Shown in pieces: positions 41,520 through 49,736 of a stretch of 64,000 nt of DNA. The stretch comes from JAISFI01 sp031553775 (GTDB taxonomy: Bacteria > Bacteroidota > Bacteroidia > Bacteroidales > Azobacteroidaceae), in NCBI GenBank assembly GCA_031553775.1, contig JAVBLA010000047.1, forward strand, positions 1 to 64,000, given 5' to 3'. Below the pieces are notes generated by a model that was given only the letters and a program-made list of their open reading frames with translations, ran no database searches and was not told where the DNA came from. How positions within the stretch are numbered: position 1 is the first letter of the stretch; each line of letters starts with the position of its first letter. The translations under genes were made by a program, and so were the position numbers.

Positions 41520-43640
41520 ATGGCAACATTAGAAAAAATCAGAAGCAAGGCCGGATTACTCGTTGGAGTTGTAGGTGTAGCTTTGTTTGCATTCATTATC
41601 GGGGATGGTTTGCGCTCCGGTTCAACCTTTTTTCAACAAACAAAAGAAGCTGTTTTAACAGTTGACGGTCAAACCGTTAAAATCGATGAATATATGCGTC
41701 GTGTCACAGAAATGACCGATATATATGCCATGAATGGAGGAAGCAACCTGACGGATGCTCAGCAGAGCCAGTTAAGAAATGATGTTTTTGAAACGCTTGT
41801 ACGGGAAATACTGATCGAACGTGAAGCCGAGAAAGTAGGATTTTCTTTCACTTCCCAGGAAATGTTCGATATGGTACAGGGTGAAAATATTTCTCCGATG
41901 ATTCAGCAGATGCCTATGTTCCAGAATCAGGCAGGACAATTTGATAAAGCCGCACTGATGCGTTTCCTTCAGATTATTGAAACGAACGATTTGAGTACTT
42001 ACTCCGATCAGGATAGAGCTCAGATCGAAAGCAGTAAAAAATACTGGTTATTTATCGAATCTACTCTGAAACAACAACGTCTTGAAGAAAAATACGGTAC
42101 TTTATTGGCAAAGGCAATTGTGGTTAATCCTATCGATGCCAAGGCCGAATTTGAAGATAATCAGGGTAGTGTAGACTTTGATTATGTTTTGAAAAATTAT
42201 GCATCTGTAGCCGACAGTACGGTTAATGTAACTACTGCGGAAATCGAAAAACTTTACCAGAAACGGAAAAAACAATTCAAACAGGATCCGGCTGTAGAAC
42301 TCAAATATATTGCACTGACAGTTGCTCCCAGCGAAGAAGATTTTGCCGATGTGGAAAAATCTATGGAGAAACTGAAAGAGGAATTCGTCTCATCGGAAGA
42401 TGTGTCTGATTTGGTTAATGAAGTTTCTGATACCCAATTCAGTAATTCGTATGCTTCAACTTCTTTATTGTCGCCCGACGCTACTAAATTTGTGGAAGGT
42501 GCACAGGTTGGTGAAGTACAAGGTCCTATACTGGTTGGTAACTCTTACCATATGTATAAGTACTTAGGCAAAATGATTGCTCCCGATTCCATCCGTGTAA
42601 ACGAGCTGACCATGCCTATGTTTGCAGAAGCCGAATTGAAGCATCTTACAGATAGTTTGGTAAATCTGCTTAAAGGTGGGAAGACTTTTGCCGATCTGGC
42701 CATGGAACTTACCGGAGGCCGTTCCAATGGCGATTTGGGTTGGCTGACAGACCAGGCGGCTTTAACCCGCTTGGGCGAAGAGTTCAGAAACTCTATTTTC
42801 GATGCAAAAGTAAATGATATTTATGTGTTGAAAACGATTACAGGTACGCACCTGGTGCAGGTTACGGAAAAAACCAAACCGGTCGATAAATATAAGGTAG
42901 CAGATATTGCCATGTCTGTTGAACCGAGTAACAAGACTACTTCGGAAGCTTTTACCAGACTGAATCAGTATGTGCTTAAAAATAAAACATTAGAAAGTTT
43001 TGAATCGGAGGCTCCTGCAGCAGGTTTTGTTTGTCAACGCAGTACTGTTGGACAGAACGAACCGTTGCTTGCCGGTATTCCTTCTACCCGTCCTATTATC
43101 CGTTGGGCTTTTGAAAATGAAAAAGGTGAAATATCTGATGTAACGGAATGTGATGGTTATCGCTATGTGGTTGCTATGGTAGAAAATAACCTGAAGAAAG
43201 GTTACAGACCTTTGGCATCGGTTGCCGATGTTTTGAAACGTGAATTGATCGATGATAAAAAAGCTGAAAAAATTATTGCTGATATTCAGTCAAAAAATTG
43301 TAATTCTCTGGAACAATGTGGCGAAATGCTGAATCTTCCCGTTCAATCGGTTAAATTTGTGAATTTTGGTACCCGCCGTATTTCCGGACTTGGACTGGAG
43401 CCTGCATTGAATGTAGCTGCTCCGGTAGCAGAACTTAACCAATTAAGCAAACCTATCAAAGGAAAAGCCGGTATTTATGTACTGAAAGTAACAGAAAAAC
43501 ATCCTGCTACAGGTGAATTTAACCTGGAACAACAGACACAAACGTTAGAAACACAGAATGCTTATCGTTATATGTATCAGGCTATGCAGTCGTTACGCGA
43601 TAAAGCAGATGTTGAAGATTATAGAATCAGATTCTATTGA
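41520..43640 (+). CDS. PpiD-like membrane-anchored peptidyl-prolyl isomerase
   Basis: A 706-residue foldase anchored by one N-terminal helix (AGLLVGVVGVALFAFIIGDG). It has a SurA-type N-terminal helical domain (residues about 35-260) and a parvulin isomerase domain in the middle (roughly 350-455; FADLAMELTGGRSNGDLGWL and GTHLVQVTEKTKP), followed by a second helical/isomerase-like part. PpiD sits at the SecYEG exit and helps outer-membrane proteins fold. The start is set at the ATG at 41520 (MATLEKIRSKAG); the TTG two codons earlier is less likely. A strong terminator follows. Confidence 0.92.
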   Translation: MATLEKIRSKAGLLVGVVGVALFAFIIGDGLRSGSTFFQQTKEAVLTVDGQTVKIDEYMRRVTEMTDIYAMNGGSNLTDAQQSQLRNDVFETLVREILIEREAEKVGFSFTSQEMFDMVQGENISPMIQQMPMFQNQAGQFDKAALMRFLQIIETNDLSTYSDQDRAQIESSKKYWLFIESTLKQQRLEEKYGTLLAKAIVVNPIDAKAEFEDNQGSVDFDYVLKNYASVADSTVNVTTAEIEKLYQKRKKQFKQDPAVELKYIALTVAPSEEDFADVEKSMEKLKEEFVSSEDVSDLVNEVSDTQFSNSYASTSLLSPDATKFVEGAQVGEVQGPILVGNSYHMYKYLGKMIAPDSIRVNELTMPMFAEAELKHLTDSLVNLLKGGKTFADLAMELTGGRSNGDLGWLTDQAALTRLGEEFRNSIFDAKVNDIYVLKTITGTHLVQVTEKTKPVDKYKVADIAMSVEPSNKTTSEAFTRLNQYVLKNKTLESFESEAPAAGFVCQRSTVGQNEPLLAGIPSTRPIIRWAFENEKGEISDVTECDGYRYVVAMVENNLKKGYRPLASVADVLKRELIDDKKAEKIIADIQSKNCNSLEQCGEMLNLPVQSVKFVNFGTRRISGLGLEPALNVAAPVAELNQLSKPIKGKAGIYVLKVTEKHPATGEFNLEQQTQTLETQNAYRYMYQAMQSLRDKADVEDYRIRFY

Positions 43641-43664
43641 TAGTTGAATATTTTTAGATCTGGT

Positions 43665-43719
43665 AATCGTGGTGTGCGGGACTGGCTGCTGTTGGTGCGT
43701 ACATCACGATTGCTTTTTT
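43665..43719 (+). terminator. Rho-independent terminator after the PpiD-like gene
   Basis: AATCGTGGTGT (43665-43675) pairs with ACATCACGATT (43701-43711) with one G-T pair, followed by GCTTTTTT. The loop is 25 bases. Confidence 0.75.
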
Positions 43720-43722
43720 AAA

Positions 43723-43740
43723 TTAAGAATTAATTCTTAA
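43723..43740. repeat. Short heptamer-repeat palindrome before rlmN
   Basis: TTAAGAATTAATTCTTAA is a perfect 18-base palindrome made of one unit from each heptamer arm, the shortest form of the repeat family. It ends 6 bases before the rlmN ATG. Confidence 0.6.
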
Positions 43741-43746
43741 TTATTT

Positions 43747-44772
43747 ATGAATCAGGTGTTATTAGGATCAACATTAAGCGAACTCGGGATGATTGTTTCC
43801 AACCTCGGAATGCCATCCTTTTCTGCTAAACAGATAGCCGGCTGGCTTTATAAAAAGCAGGTATGCAGTATAGAGGAAATGACTAATCTTTCTCAGGCCA
43901 ACCGGATCCGGCTTTCGGAATCTTATGAGGTGGGACGGTCATTGCCTGTGGCTTCCCAAACATCTGCAGATGGGACGGTCAAGTATCTTTTCAGGGCAGG
44001 CGATAACAAGTTTGTGGAGACTGTATCTATACCTGATGACGATCGTACAACCCTTTGTGTTTCTTCTCAGGTGGGTTGCAAAATGAATTGTTTGTTTTGT
44101 ATGACCGGCAAACAGGGTTTTTCAGGAAACCTGACTCCTGCAGAGATACTTAACCAGATCCAGTCGGTTCCCAATGCTTCAGAACTGACTAACCTGGTTT
44201 TTATGGGAATGGGTGAACCGATGGATACGATAGATCCTCTGTTGAAAGTTTTAGAGATTCTGACAGCCGATTATGGCTATGCCTGGAGTCCTAAGCGTAT
44301 TACAGTGTCTACTATCGGTATTATCCCCGGTTTAAAGCGTTTTTTGGAAGAAAGCGATTGCCATCTGGCCATTAGTCTTCATTCTCCTTTTCATGAGGAA
44401 CGTTTGAAACTGATGCCTTCGGAAAAGGCATATCCGCTAACCGATGTGCTGGATTTACTCCGGTTATATGATTTTTCGCGCCAGCGAAGGGTTTCATTTG
44501 AATATATAATGTTTCACGGATTGAATGACAGTTTGTATCATGCCCGTGAATTAGTGAAAATACTATCCGGTATACCGTGCCGGGTGAACCTGATCCGTTA
44601 CCATGCCATTCCCGGAATAGATCTGCTTTCGTCGGATGAGCAGAAGATGCAGGCATTCAGGGATTTTCTTACTTCGCGCGGTATAATCTGTACAATCCGT
44701 ACTTCCCGGGGAGAAGATATTATGGCTGCCTGCGGGATGCTTTCGTCTGATGATTCGGTTAAGAATTCATAA
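43747..44772 (+). CDS. rlmN: 23S rRNA (adenine(2503)-C(2))-methyltransferase
   Basis: RlmN is a radical-SAM enzyme that methylates C2 of A2503 in 23S rRNA and A37 in some tRNAs. The [4Fe-4S] cysteines are Cys111, Cys115 and Cys118 in VGCKMNCLFCMTGKQ. The C-terminal methyl-carrying cysteine is Cys329 in EDIMAACGML. Other conserved blocks are NLVFMGMGEPMD and ITVSTIGIIPGLKRF. At 341 residues it is of normal length. It appears to be a single unit between a terminator and the pdxA promoter. Confidence 0.96.
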   Translation: MNQVLLGSTLSELGMIVSNLGMPSFSAKQIAGWLYKKQVCSIEEMTNLSQANRIRLSESYEVGRSLPVASQTSADGTVKYLFRAGDNKFVETVSIPDDDRTTLCVSSQVGCKMNCLFCMTGKQGFSGNLTPAEILNQIQSVPNASELTNLVFMGMGEPMDTIDPLLKVLEILTADYGYAWSPKRITVSTIGIIPGLKRFLEESDCHLAISLHSPFHEERLKLMPSEKAYPLTDVLDLLRLYDFSRQRRVSFEYIMFHGLNDSLYHARELVKILSGIPCRVNLIRYHAIPGIDLLSSDEQKMQAFRDFLTSRGIICTIRTSRGEDIMAACGMLSSDDSVKNS

Positions 44773-44824
44773 GGACTTCATAATATTTTTTCTGCTGTAG
44801 GATGCTCTTTTGTAAATAATATGT

Positions 44825-44832
44825 TACATTTG
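44825..44832 (+). promoter_or_regulatory. Probable -7 box of the pdxA operon
   Basis: TACATTTG fits TAnnTTTG and lies 49 bases before the pdxA ATG. A TTTG at 44809-44812 is only 12 bases upstream, so no good -33 element is seen. Confidence 0.4.
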
Positions 44833-44881
44833 TAGCGAAGATACGAGACGAGAATGGTCATTTAAAACTCCTGAAAGAAGA

Positions 44882-45973
44882 ATGGAAGAACGAAAAATAA
44901 AAATAGGAATAACTCATGGTGATATCAATGGGATCGGTTATGAAGTTATTATAAAAACTTTGGCAGATAGCCGTTTGCTGGAATTATGTACTCCTATTAT
45001 TTATGGATCTTCGAAAGTATTGGCATACCACCGCAAGTTAATGGAACTGGAACCTGTAAGTTTTTCGATTGTCAATCGGGTACAGGATGCGGGAGCAAAC
45101 AGGATTAGCATTATTAATAGCGTAGATGCTGAGGTGAAGGTAGATATCTCTCAATCAACTCCGGAAGCAGGAGCTGCTGCTTTCAAAGCACTGGAAGATG
45201 CGATCCGTGACCTGCAGGCAGGAGCCATTGATGTTTTACTTACAGCACCTATCAACAAAAACAATATACAGAACGAGAAATTTACATTTCCCGGCCATAC
45301 GGAATATCTGGAAGAAGTTTGCGGTGAAGGACAAAAGGCCCTGATGATTTTGTTGAACGACAAACTACGGGTTGCTTTGGTTACAGGGCATATACCTCTT
45401 TCATCGGTGCCTTCCGTATTAACGGTCGATGATATTGTTAATAAGCTCCGGGTATTTAATCATAGTTTGAAACAGGATTTCAGTATTGTCCGTCCCAGGA
45501 TCGCTGTTTTGTCATTAAATCCTCATGCCGGAGAAGATGGCTTGTTAGGAAAAGAAGAACAGGAAATCATTATTCCGGCTATGCAGGAAGCAGATAGGCA
45601 GGGTATTCTTTGTTTTGGACCATTTGCTGCCGATGGCTTTTTTGGGGCCAGCAATTTCGATAAATACGATGGTATATTGGCCATGTATCACGATCAGGGT
45701 TTGATCCCTTTCAAAACGTTGGCCATGGAAGACGGAGTGAATTTTACGGCAGGTCTGCCGGTTATCCGTACATCTCCTGCGCATGGAACAGCCTATGATA
45801 TTGCCGGAAAAAACATAGCATCGGAGGTCTCATTCAGGAATGCTTTGTATATGGCTATCGATGTATACAGAAGCAGGCGCATTTACAGGATGTCGCAGAT
45901 GAATCCTTTAAAGAAACAATATTTTGAGAAAGGTTCCGATAATGAGAAACTGGACCTTACGGCAGATGAATAA
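44882..45973 (+). CDS. pdxA: 4-hydroxythreonine-4-phosphate dehydrogenase
   Basis: PdxA oxidises 4-phosphohydroxy-L-threonine in the DXP-dependent route to pyridoxal phosphate. The three metal-binding histidines are visible in FPGHTEYLEE, VTGHIPLSSV and MYHDQGLIPFK. GITHGDINGIGYEVI opens the fold and TSPAHGTAYDIAGKN closes the active site. The length of 363 residues is a little above the E. coli 329, with a basic C-terminal tail. It is followed by yicC after 10 bases, an order common in Bacteroidota. Confidence 0.95.
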   Translation: MEERKIKIGITHGDINGIGYEVIIKTLADSRLLELCTPIIYGSSKVLAYHRKLMELEPVSFSIVNRVQDAGANRISIINSVDAEVKVDISQSTPEAGAAAFKALEDAIRDLQAGAIDVLLTAPINKNNIQNEKFTFPGHTEYLEEVCGEGQKALMILLNDKLRVALVTGHIPLSSVPSVLTVDDIVNKLRVFNHSLKQDFSIVRPRIAVLSLNPHAGEDGLLGKEEQEIIIPAMQEADRQGILCFGPFAADGFFGASNFDKYDGILAMYHDQGLIPFKTLAMEDGVNFTAGLPVIRTSPAHGTAYDIAGKNIASEVSFRNALYMAIDVYRSRRIYRMSQMNPLKKQYFEKGSDNEKLDLTADE

Positions 45974-45983
45974 ATAATAAGAT

Positions 45984-46856
45984 ATGATCCAATCGATGAC
46001 CGGTTTCGGTAAAGCTATTGCCGAGTTAAGTGATAAAAAAGTAACGATTGAAATAAAATCTCTGAACAGTAAACAGCTGGACTTGAATACCCGTATTCCG
46101 GGAATTTACAGGGAAAAGGAGATGGAAATCAGGAGTGAGCTGTTGCAAAAATTAGAAAGAGGTAAAATAGACTTATCTATTTTTCAGGAAAGCATAGGAA
46201 AAACTACTTCTACGCTGATTAACCAGCCTGTATTTGAAAACTATTACCTGCAAATCAAGGAAATTGCAGATAAGTTACAGATCGAGTTGCCTGCCGATTG
46301 GTTTTCTGTGTTGCTTCGCTTGCCGGATGCTATTCGTACGGAAATGGCCGAGTTGGATGAAAATGAATGGTTGCAGGTACAATCGGCTTTGCGTGAAGCT
46401 CTAAATGGGCTGATCAGCTTCCGTAAACAGGAAGGAAAAATGCTGCAATCGCTTTTTGAAGAAAAAATCCGTAATATTTCGGTGTTGCTGGAAGACGTTT
46501 CGCCTTATGAGAGCGAACGTATCGAAAGAATCAAGGAAAGAATTATGGAGGCGATGCAAAAAAATGAGATCTCATCATTCGATAATAATCGCTTTGAACA
46601 GGAACTGATATTTTATATAGAGAAATTAGATATCAACGAAGAAAAGTCCCGCTTGAAAAACCATCTCAATTATTTTTTGGAAACATTAAATGAAGGAAAA
46701 GGACAAGGGAAAAAATTAGGTTTTATTGTGCAGGAAATAGGACGGGAGGTCAATACCCTGGGATCTAAATCCAATCATGCGGAAATGCAGCAGATTGTGG
46801 TGCGTATGAAGGATGAGTTGGAGCAAATTAAGGAGCAGGTTTTGAACGTGTTGTAG
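45984..46856 (+). CDS. YicC/YloC-family endoribonuclease
   Basis: A 290-residue member of the YicC family, recently shown in other bacteria to cut RNA. The N-terminal signature MIQSMTGFGKAIAEL and SLNSKQLDLNTRIPG, the long central helical region, and the C-terminal KKLGFIVQEIGREVNTLGSKS and VVRMKDELEQIKEQVLNV are all conserved. It has no membrane segments and should be cytoplasmic. The neighbours pdxA and gmk are typical companions of yicC; here a repeat-like 318-base stretch separates it from gmk. Confidence 0.92.
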   Translation: MIQSMTGFGKAIAELSDKKVTIEIKSLNSKQLDLNTRIPGIYREKEMEIRSELLQKLERGKIDLSIFQESIGKTTSTLINQPVFENYYLQIKEIADKLQIELPADWFSVLLRLPDAIRTEMAELDENEWLQVQSALREALNGLISFRKQEGKMLQSLFEEKIRNISVLLEDVSPYESERIERIKERIMEAMQKNEISSFDNNRFEQELIFYIEKLDINEEKSRLKNHLNYFLETLNEGKGQGKKLGFIVQEIGREVNTLGSKSNHAEMQQIVVRMKDELEQIKEQVLNVL

Positions 46857-47174
46857 CTGATTCTTTTACTTTTTATTTTGTAATAAAAAATAAAAAAAAG
46901 TTAATTAAATTAAACGTGCTACGCTCCACAATAACCATGCAAGCATGCTTATTGCTCTCGCTTAAACGCACTTTTCAAGGCTTCGTCCCAATAGCTAAAA
47001 AATACTTCGTTGCGGCTAAACGAATCGAACTCGCGCCTATGGCGCTCAAACAGCGCTTCGTTTTTAACGCCTTCACTACGCATTTTTCTTAACGCCATTG
47101 GCCCGAGGCCACGTGAAATCGCAAGAAAAGTGTATTTTTCTTGATGTACCTTGTTTATTCTCTAATTTTAATAT
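46857..47174. repeat. Unusual intergenic stretch, probably a dispersed repeat
   Basis: This 318-base gap between yicC and gmk has far higher GC and CpG-like content than nearby gaps. It includes an imperfect palindrome CAATAACCATGCAAGCATG-type (about 46929-46954), and CCATGCAAGC also occurs in the repeat region after atpG (28327-28342). Both strands are open over about 150 bases in register. It looks like a transposed or structured repeat rather than normal spacer DNA. Confidence 0.5.
46949..47098 (-). CDS. Possible 49-residue small protein inside the yicC-gmk repeat
   Basis: The minus strand encodes MALRKMRSEGVKNEALFERH and, after 17 further residues, EALKSAFKREQ, a charged and aromatic peptide without signal or membrane helix; an inner start lies at 47083. 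The frame is open further upstream to about 47160. The plus strand is also open here (46937-47092, 51 residues), so one of the two may be only the shadow of a repeat. No Shine-Dalgarno-like bases stand out. It may be a real conserved small gene or noncoding repeat. Confidence 0.3.
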   Translation of the reverse strand: MALRKMRSEGVKNEALFERHRREFDSFSRNEVFFSYWDEALKSAFKREQ

Positions 47175-47741
47175 ATGCCAGGTAAATTAATTATATTTTC
47201 TGCACCTTCCGGGGCTGGGAAGTCAACCATTGTCAATTATTTGTTGCAACAGGGGTTGAAGTTGAAATTCTCTATATCGGCTACCAGTCGTTTGCCACGG
47301 GGGGAGGAAAAAAATGGTGTGGAATATTATTTCCTGTCACCGGAGGAATTCCGGAAGAAAATTGAAAATGAAGAGTTCCTGGAGTATGAGGAAGTGTATA
47401 AAGACCGTTTTTACGGCACATTGAAATCTGAAGTGGAGCGTATATTGAATGAAGGGAATCATGTGATTTTTGATGTGGATGTGGTAGGTGGATGCCATAT
47501 CAAAGAATTTTACGGAGACCGCGCGTTGTCGGTCTTTATTCAGCCTCCGTCGCTTGAAGTGTTACAGCAGCGTTTGGAAAAACGGGGTACCGATAAGCCG
47601 GAAGTCATCCGGGAACGCCTGGCTAAAGCTTCCTATGAATTAAGCTTTGCTCCCCGCTTTGACCGGGTAGTAGTGAATGGTGATTTCGACCGGGCAAGAG
47701 AGGAAACCCTGTCGCTGATTCGTGATTTCTTACAAAATTAA
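47175..47741 (+). CDS. gmk: Guanylate kinase
   Basis: Gmk converts GMP and ATP to GDP and ADP. The P-loop is FSAPSGAGKSTIVNYLL (residues 7-23), the GMP-binding segment is SATSRLPRGEEKNGVEYYFLS, and the lid Arg pair lies in RLEKRGTDKPEVIRERL. The 188-residue length is typical. The start ATG at 47175 is the natural first codon. It begins a tightly packed run gmk, nadD, tsaB, DUF4290, murA, rimM. Confidence 0.97.
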   Translation: MPGKLIIFSAPSGAGKSTIVNYLLQQGLKLKFSISATSRLPRGEEKNGVEYYFLSPEEFRKKIENEEFLEYEEVYKDRFYGTLKSEVERILNEGNHVIFDVDVVGGCHIKEFYGDRALSVFIQPPSLEVLQQRLEKRGTDKPEVIRERLAKASYELSFAPRFDRVVVNGDFDRAREETLSLIRDFLQN

Positions 47742-47753
47742 TTTTCCGTAAAC

Positions 47754-48317
47754 ATGTCAAAACCTGTCATTGGTATTTTTCCCGGCTCATTCAATCCGGT
47801 TCATATAGGACACTTGGCTCTGGCCAATTACCTGTGTGAGTTCGAGTGTTTGGACGAGGTTTGGTTTTTAGTTACATTGAAAAATCCTGGAAAAACGGCA
47901 CTTTTTGCGTTTTCGGGGGAGCAGCGTCTGGCCTGGATCCGGGCGGCTATCCGGAATTATCCTAAATTCAAAGCTTCGGATTTTGAATGGCATTTGCCGG
48001 AACCCTATTATACACTGAATACATTGCAGGCCTTGAGGGAAAGCTATCCGGATAAGGAATTTGTACTGATCGTGGGAGCTGATAACTGGGCGGTTTTTAA
48101 CCGCTGGAAAGATTCTGCCGTTATCCTGGAACAGTTCCGGTTATTGGTCTATCCGCGGAAAGGATTTGAATGTATTCCTGATGAAAGGTTTCCTCAGGTT
48201 TGTTTCAGTCAGGCACCAATCATTGAAATTTCATCTTCATTTATTCGTGAAAACATAGAAAAAGGGAAAGATTTGCGTTTTTTTGTGCCTGAAGAGGTCG
48301 CAGATTTTCTTAGTTAA
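47754..48317 (+). CDS. nadD: Nicotinate-nucleotide adenylyltransferase
   Basis: NadD adenylates nicotinic acid mononucleotide in NAD synthesis. The nucleotidyl-transferase motif GIFPGSFNPVHIGHLALA (residues 7-24) and the C-terminal EISSSFIRENIEKG (ISSTxxR type) are both present, as is VLIVGADNWAVFNRWKD. The 187-residue length is normal. It follows gmk by 12 bases. Confidence 0.96.
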   Translation: MSKPVIGIFPGSFNPVHIGHLALANYLCEFECLDEVWFLVTLKNPGKTALFAFSGEQRLAWIRAAIRNYPKFKASDFEWHLPEPYYTLNTLQALRESYPDKEFVLIVGADNWAVFNRWKDSAVILEQFRLLVYPRKGFECIPDERFPQVCFSQAPIIEISSSFIRENIEKGKDLRFFVPEEVADFLS

Positions 48318-48320
48318 TTA

Positions 48321-48351
48321 TTGCCCATCTCGTTTTCTAATGTTACCTTTG
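48321..48351 (+). promoter_or_regulatory. Internal promoter ahead of tsaB
   Basis: TTG (48321-48323), exactly 20 bases, and TACCTTTG (48344-48351) form a full Bacteroidota promoter, 26 bases before the tsaB ATG. It would let tsaB-DUF4290-murA-rimM be transcribed apart from gmk-nadD. It also excludes the TTG at 48321 as a start codon. Confidence 0.65.
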
Positions 48352-48377
48352 CATTTGTAAAGCCTAAGACTTCATTT

Positions 48378-49061
48378 ATGTCTTGTATTATATGCATCGA
48401 AACGGCTACCAGGGTGTGTTCCGTAGCTTTGTCTGTCAACGAAAACATTGTATTCAGAAAAGAGGAATCTACAGGTCCTTCTCATGCTGTTTTGCTGGGC
48501 GTTTTTGTCCGGGATGCGATGCAATATGCAAGGGAGAACGGATTACATTTGGATGCAGTGGCAGTTAGTGCCGGACCGGGATCCTATACTGGTTTGCGGA
48601 TCGGTGTTTCCGAAGCGAAAGGTTTGTGTTATGGCTTGAATATCCCTTTGATTGCAGTTCCTACTTTGGAAATAATGGCATCGCAGGTAAAGGCAAACGG
48701 GCACTCTGCCGATTATTATTGCCCGATGATAGATGCCAGGAGAATGGAGGTATATGCTTCCATATACGATTCATCCCTGAAGGAGATCCGTTCTGTGGCG
48801 GCAGATATTATCGAAGCCGGTTCTTATGAAGAATTCCTGTCTGAGGGAAAAGTATTGTTTTTCGGTGATGGTGCCGGAAAATGTAAAGAGGTGATTCGTT
48901 CGGGAAATGCTCATTTTCTCGATGGAGTACATCCCCTGGCATCTTCTATGGTGCCTTTGGCTATTCAGTATTATCAGGAAAAAAAATATCAGGATGTCGC
49001 TTACTTCGAACCGATTTACCTGAAAGAATTTCAGGCGACAAGCCCTAAACGCAGAATATGA
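48378..49061 (+). CDS. tsaB: tRNA t6A synthesis protein TsaB
   Basis: TsaB is the non-catalytic ASKHA-fold partner of TsaD in making N6-threonylcarbamoyl-adenosine at position 37 of ANN-decoding tRNAs. The 227-residue product starts at MSCIICIETATRVCSVAL; the phosphate loop and SAGPGSYTGLRIGVSEAKGL are typical. The metal-ligand histidines of TsaD are absent, as expected for TsaB. The ATG at 48378 is preferred to the upstream TTG because a promoter lies between. The stop overlaps the next ATG by 4 bases. Confidence 0.95.
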   Translation: MSCIICIETATRVCSVALSVNENIVFRKEESTGPSHAVLLGVFVRDAMQYARENGLHLDAVAVSAGPGSYTGLRIGVSEAKGLCYGLNIPLIAVPTLEIMASQVKANGHSADYYCPMIDARRMEVYASIYDSSLKEIRSVAADIIEAGSYEEFLSEGKVLFFGDGAGKCKEVIRSGNAHFLDGVHPLASSMVPLAIQYYQEKKYQDVAYFEPIYLKEFQATSPKRRI

Positions 49062-49663
49062 AAAATTTGAAATATAACACGCAGGAAAAAGCGTTGATAT
49101 TACCGGAATATGGCCGGAATATCCAGAATATGGTAGATTATTGTGTTGCTATCCCTGACCGGGATGAACGGAAACGTTGTGCGAATACGATCATCAATAT
49201 CATGGGGAATATGTTCCCTCATCTAAGGGATGTGAACGATTTCAAACACATCTTATGGGATCATCTGGCAATTATGTCGGATTTTAACCTGGATATCGAT
49301 TATCCGTACGAGGTGGTGAAAAAGGAAGATCTATATACCCATCCTCCCCGTTTGCCTTATAATCAGGGACGGATTACTTACCGCCATTACGGAAAAAACC
49401 TGGAAGGAATGATCCGTAGGGCAACCGAATATAAATCGGGAGAAGAGAAGAACCAGTTAATCAAATTACTGGCCAATCATATGAAAAAATCTTTCCTGAC
49501 CTGGAATAAAGAGGTAGTAGACGATCGCAAGATATTCAAAGACCTGGATGAATTATCGCGCGGCGACATTCACCTGGAGGAAGGATCTCATAAACTGACA
49601 GAATCAAAAGATATCCTGATGAATAAGAATAAAAATCTGGCTCGCAAAATGAATAAGAACTAA
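49058..49663 (+). CDS. DUF4290 domain protein
   Basis: A 201-residue cytoplasmic protein belonging to the Bacteroidota-restricted DUF4290 family. Signature blocks are YNTQEKALILPEYGRNIQNM, DERKRCANTIINIMGNMFPH and HILWDHLAIMSDFNLDIDYP. The C-terminus is basic (NKNKNLARKMNKN). No catalytic motif is visible and the function is unknown. It is translationally coupled to tsaB by a 4-base overlap and followed by murA; this neighbourhood is usual for the family. Confidence 0.9.
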   Translation: MKNLKYNTQEKALILPEYGRNIQNMVDYCVAIPDRDERKRCANTIINIMGNMFPHLRDVNDFKHILWDHLAIMSDFNLDIDYPYEVVKKEDLYTHPPRLPYNQGRITYRHYGKNLEGMIRRATEYKSGEEKNQLIKLLANHMKKSFLTWNKEVVDDRKIFKDLDELSRGDIHLEEGSHKLTESKDILMNKNKNLARKMNKN

Positions 49664-49698
49664 TATTCGCATTTAATCATTAATTGCCCAGGGCCAAT

Positions 49699-49729
49699 TT
49701 TTAATTCTTAACTCTTAATTCTTAATTCT
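49699..49729. repeat. Heptamer-repeat tract before murA
   Basis: Three to four units of the CTTAATT/CTTAACT type lie between the DUF4290 gene and the murA ATG. No left arm is obvious here, so it is a half-element. Confidence 0.65.
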
Positions 49730-49736
49730 AAAAATC

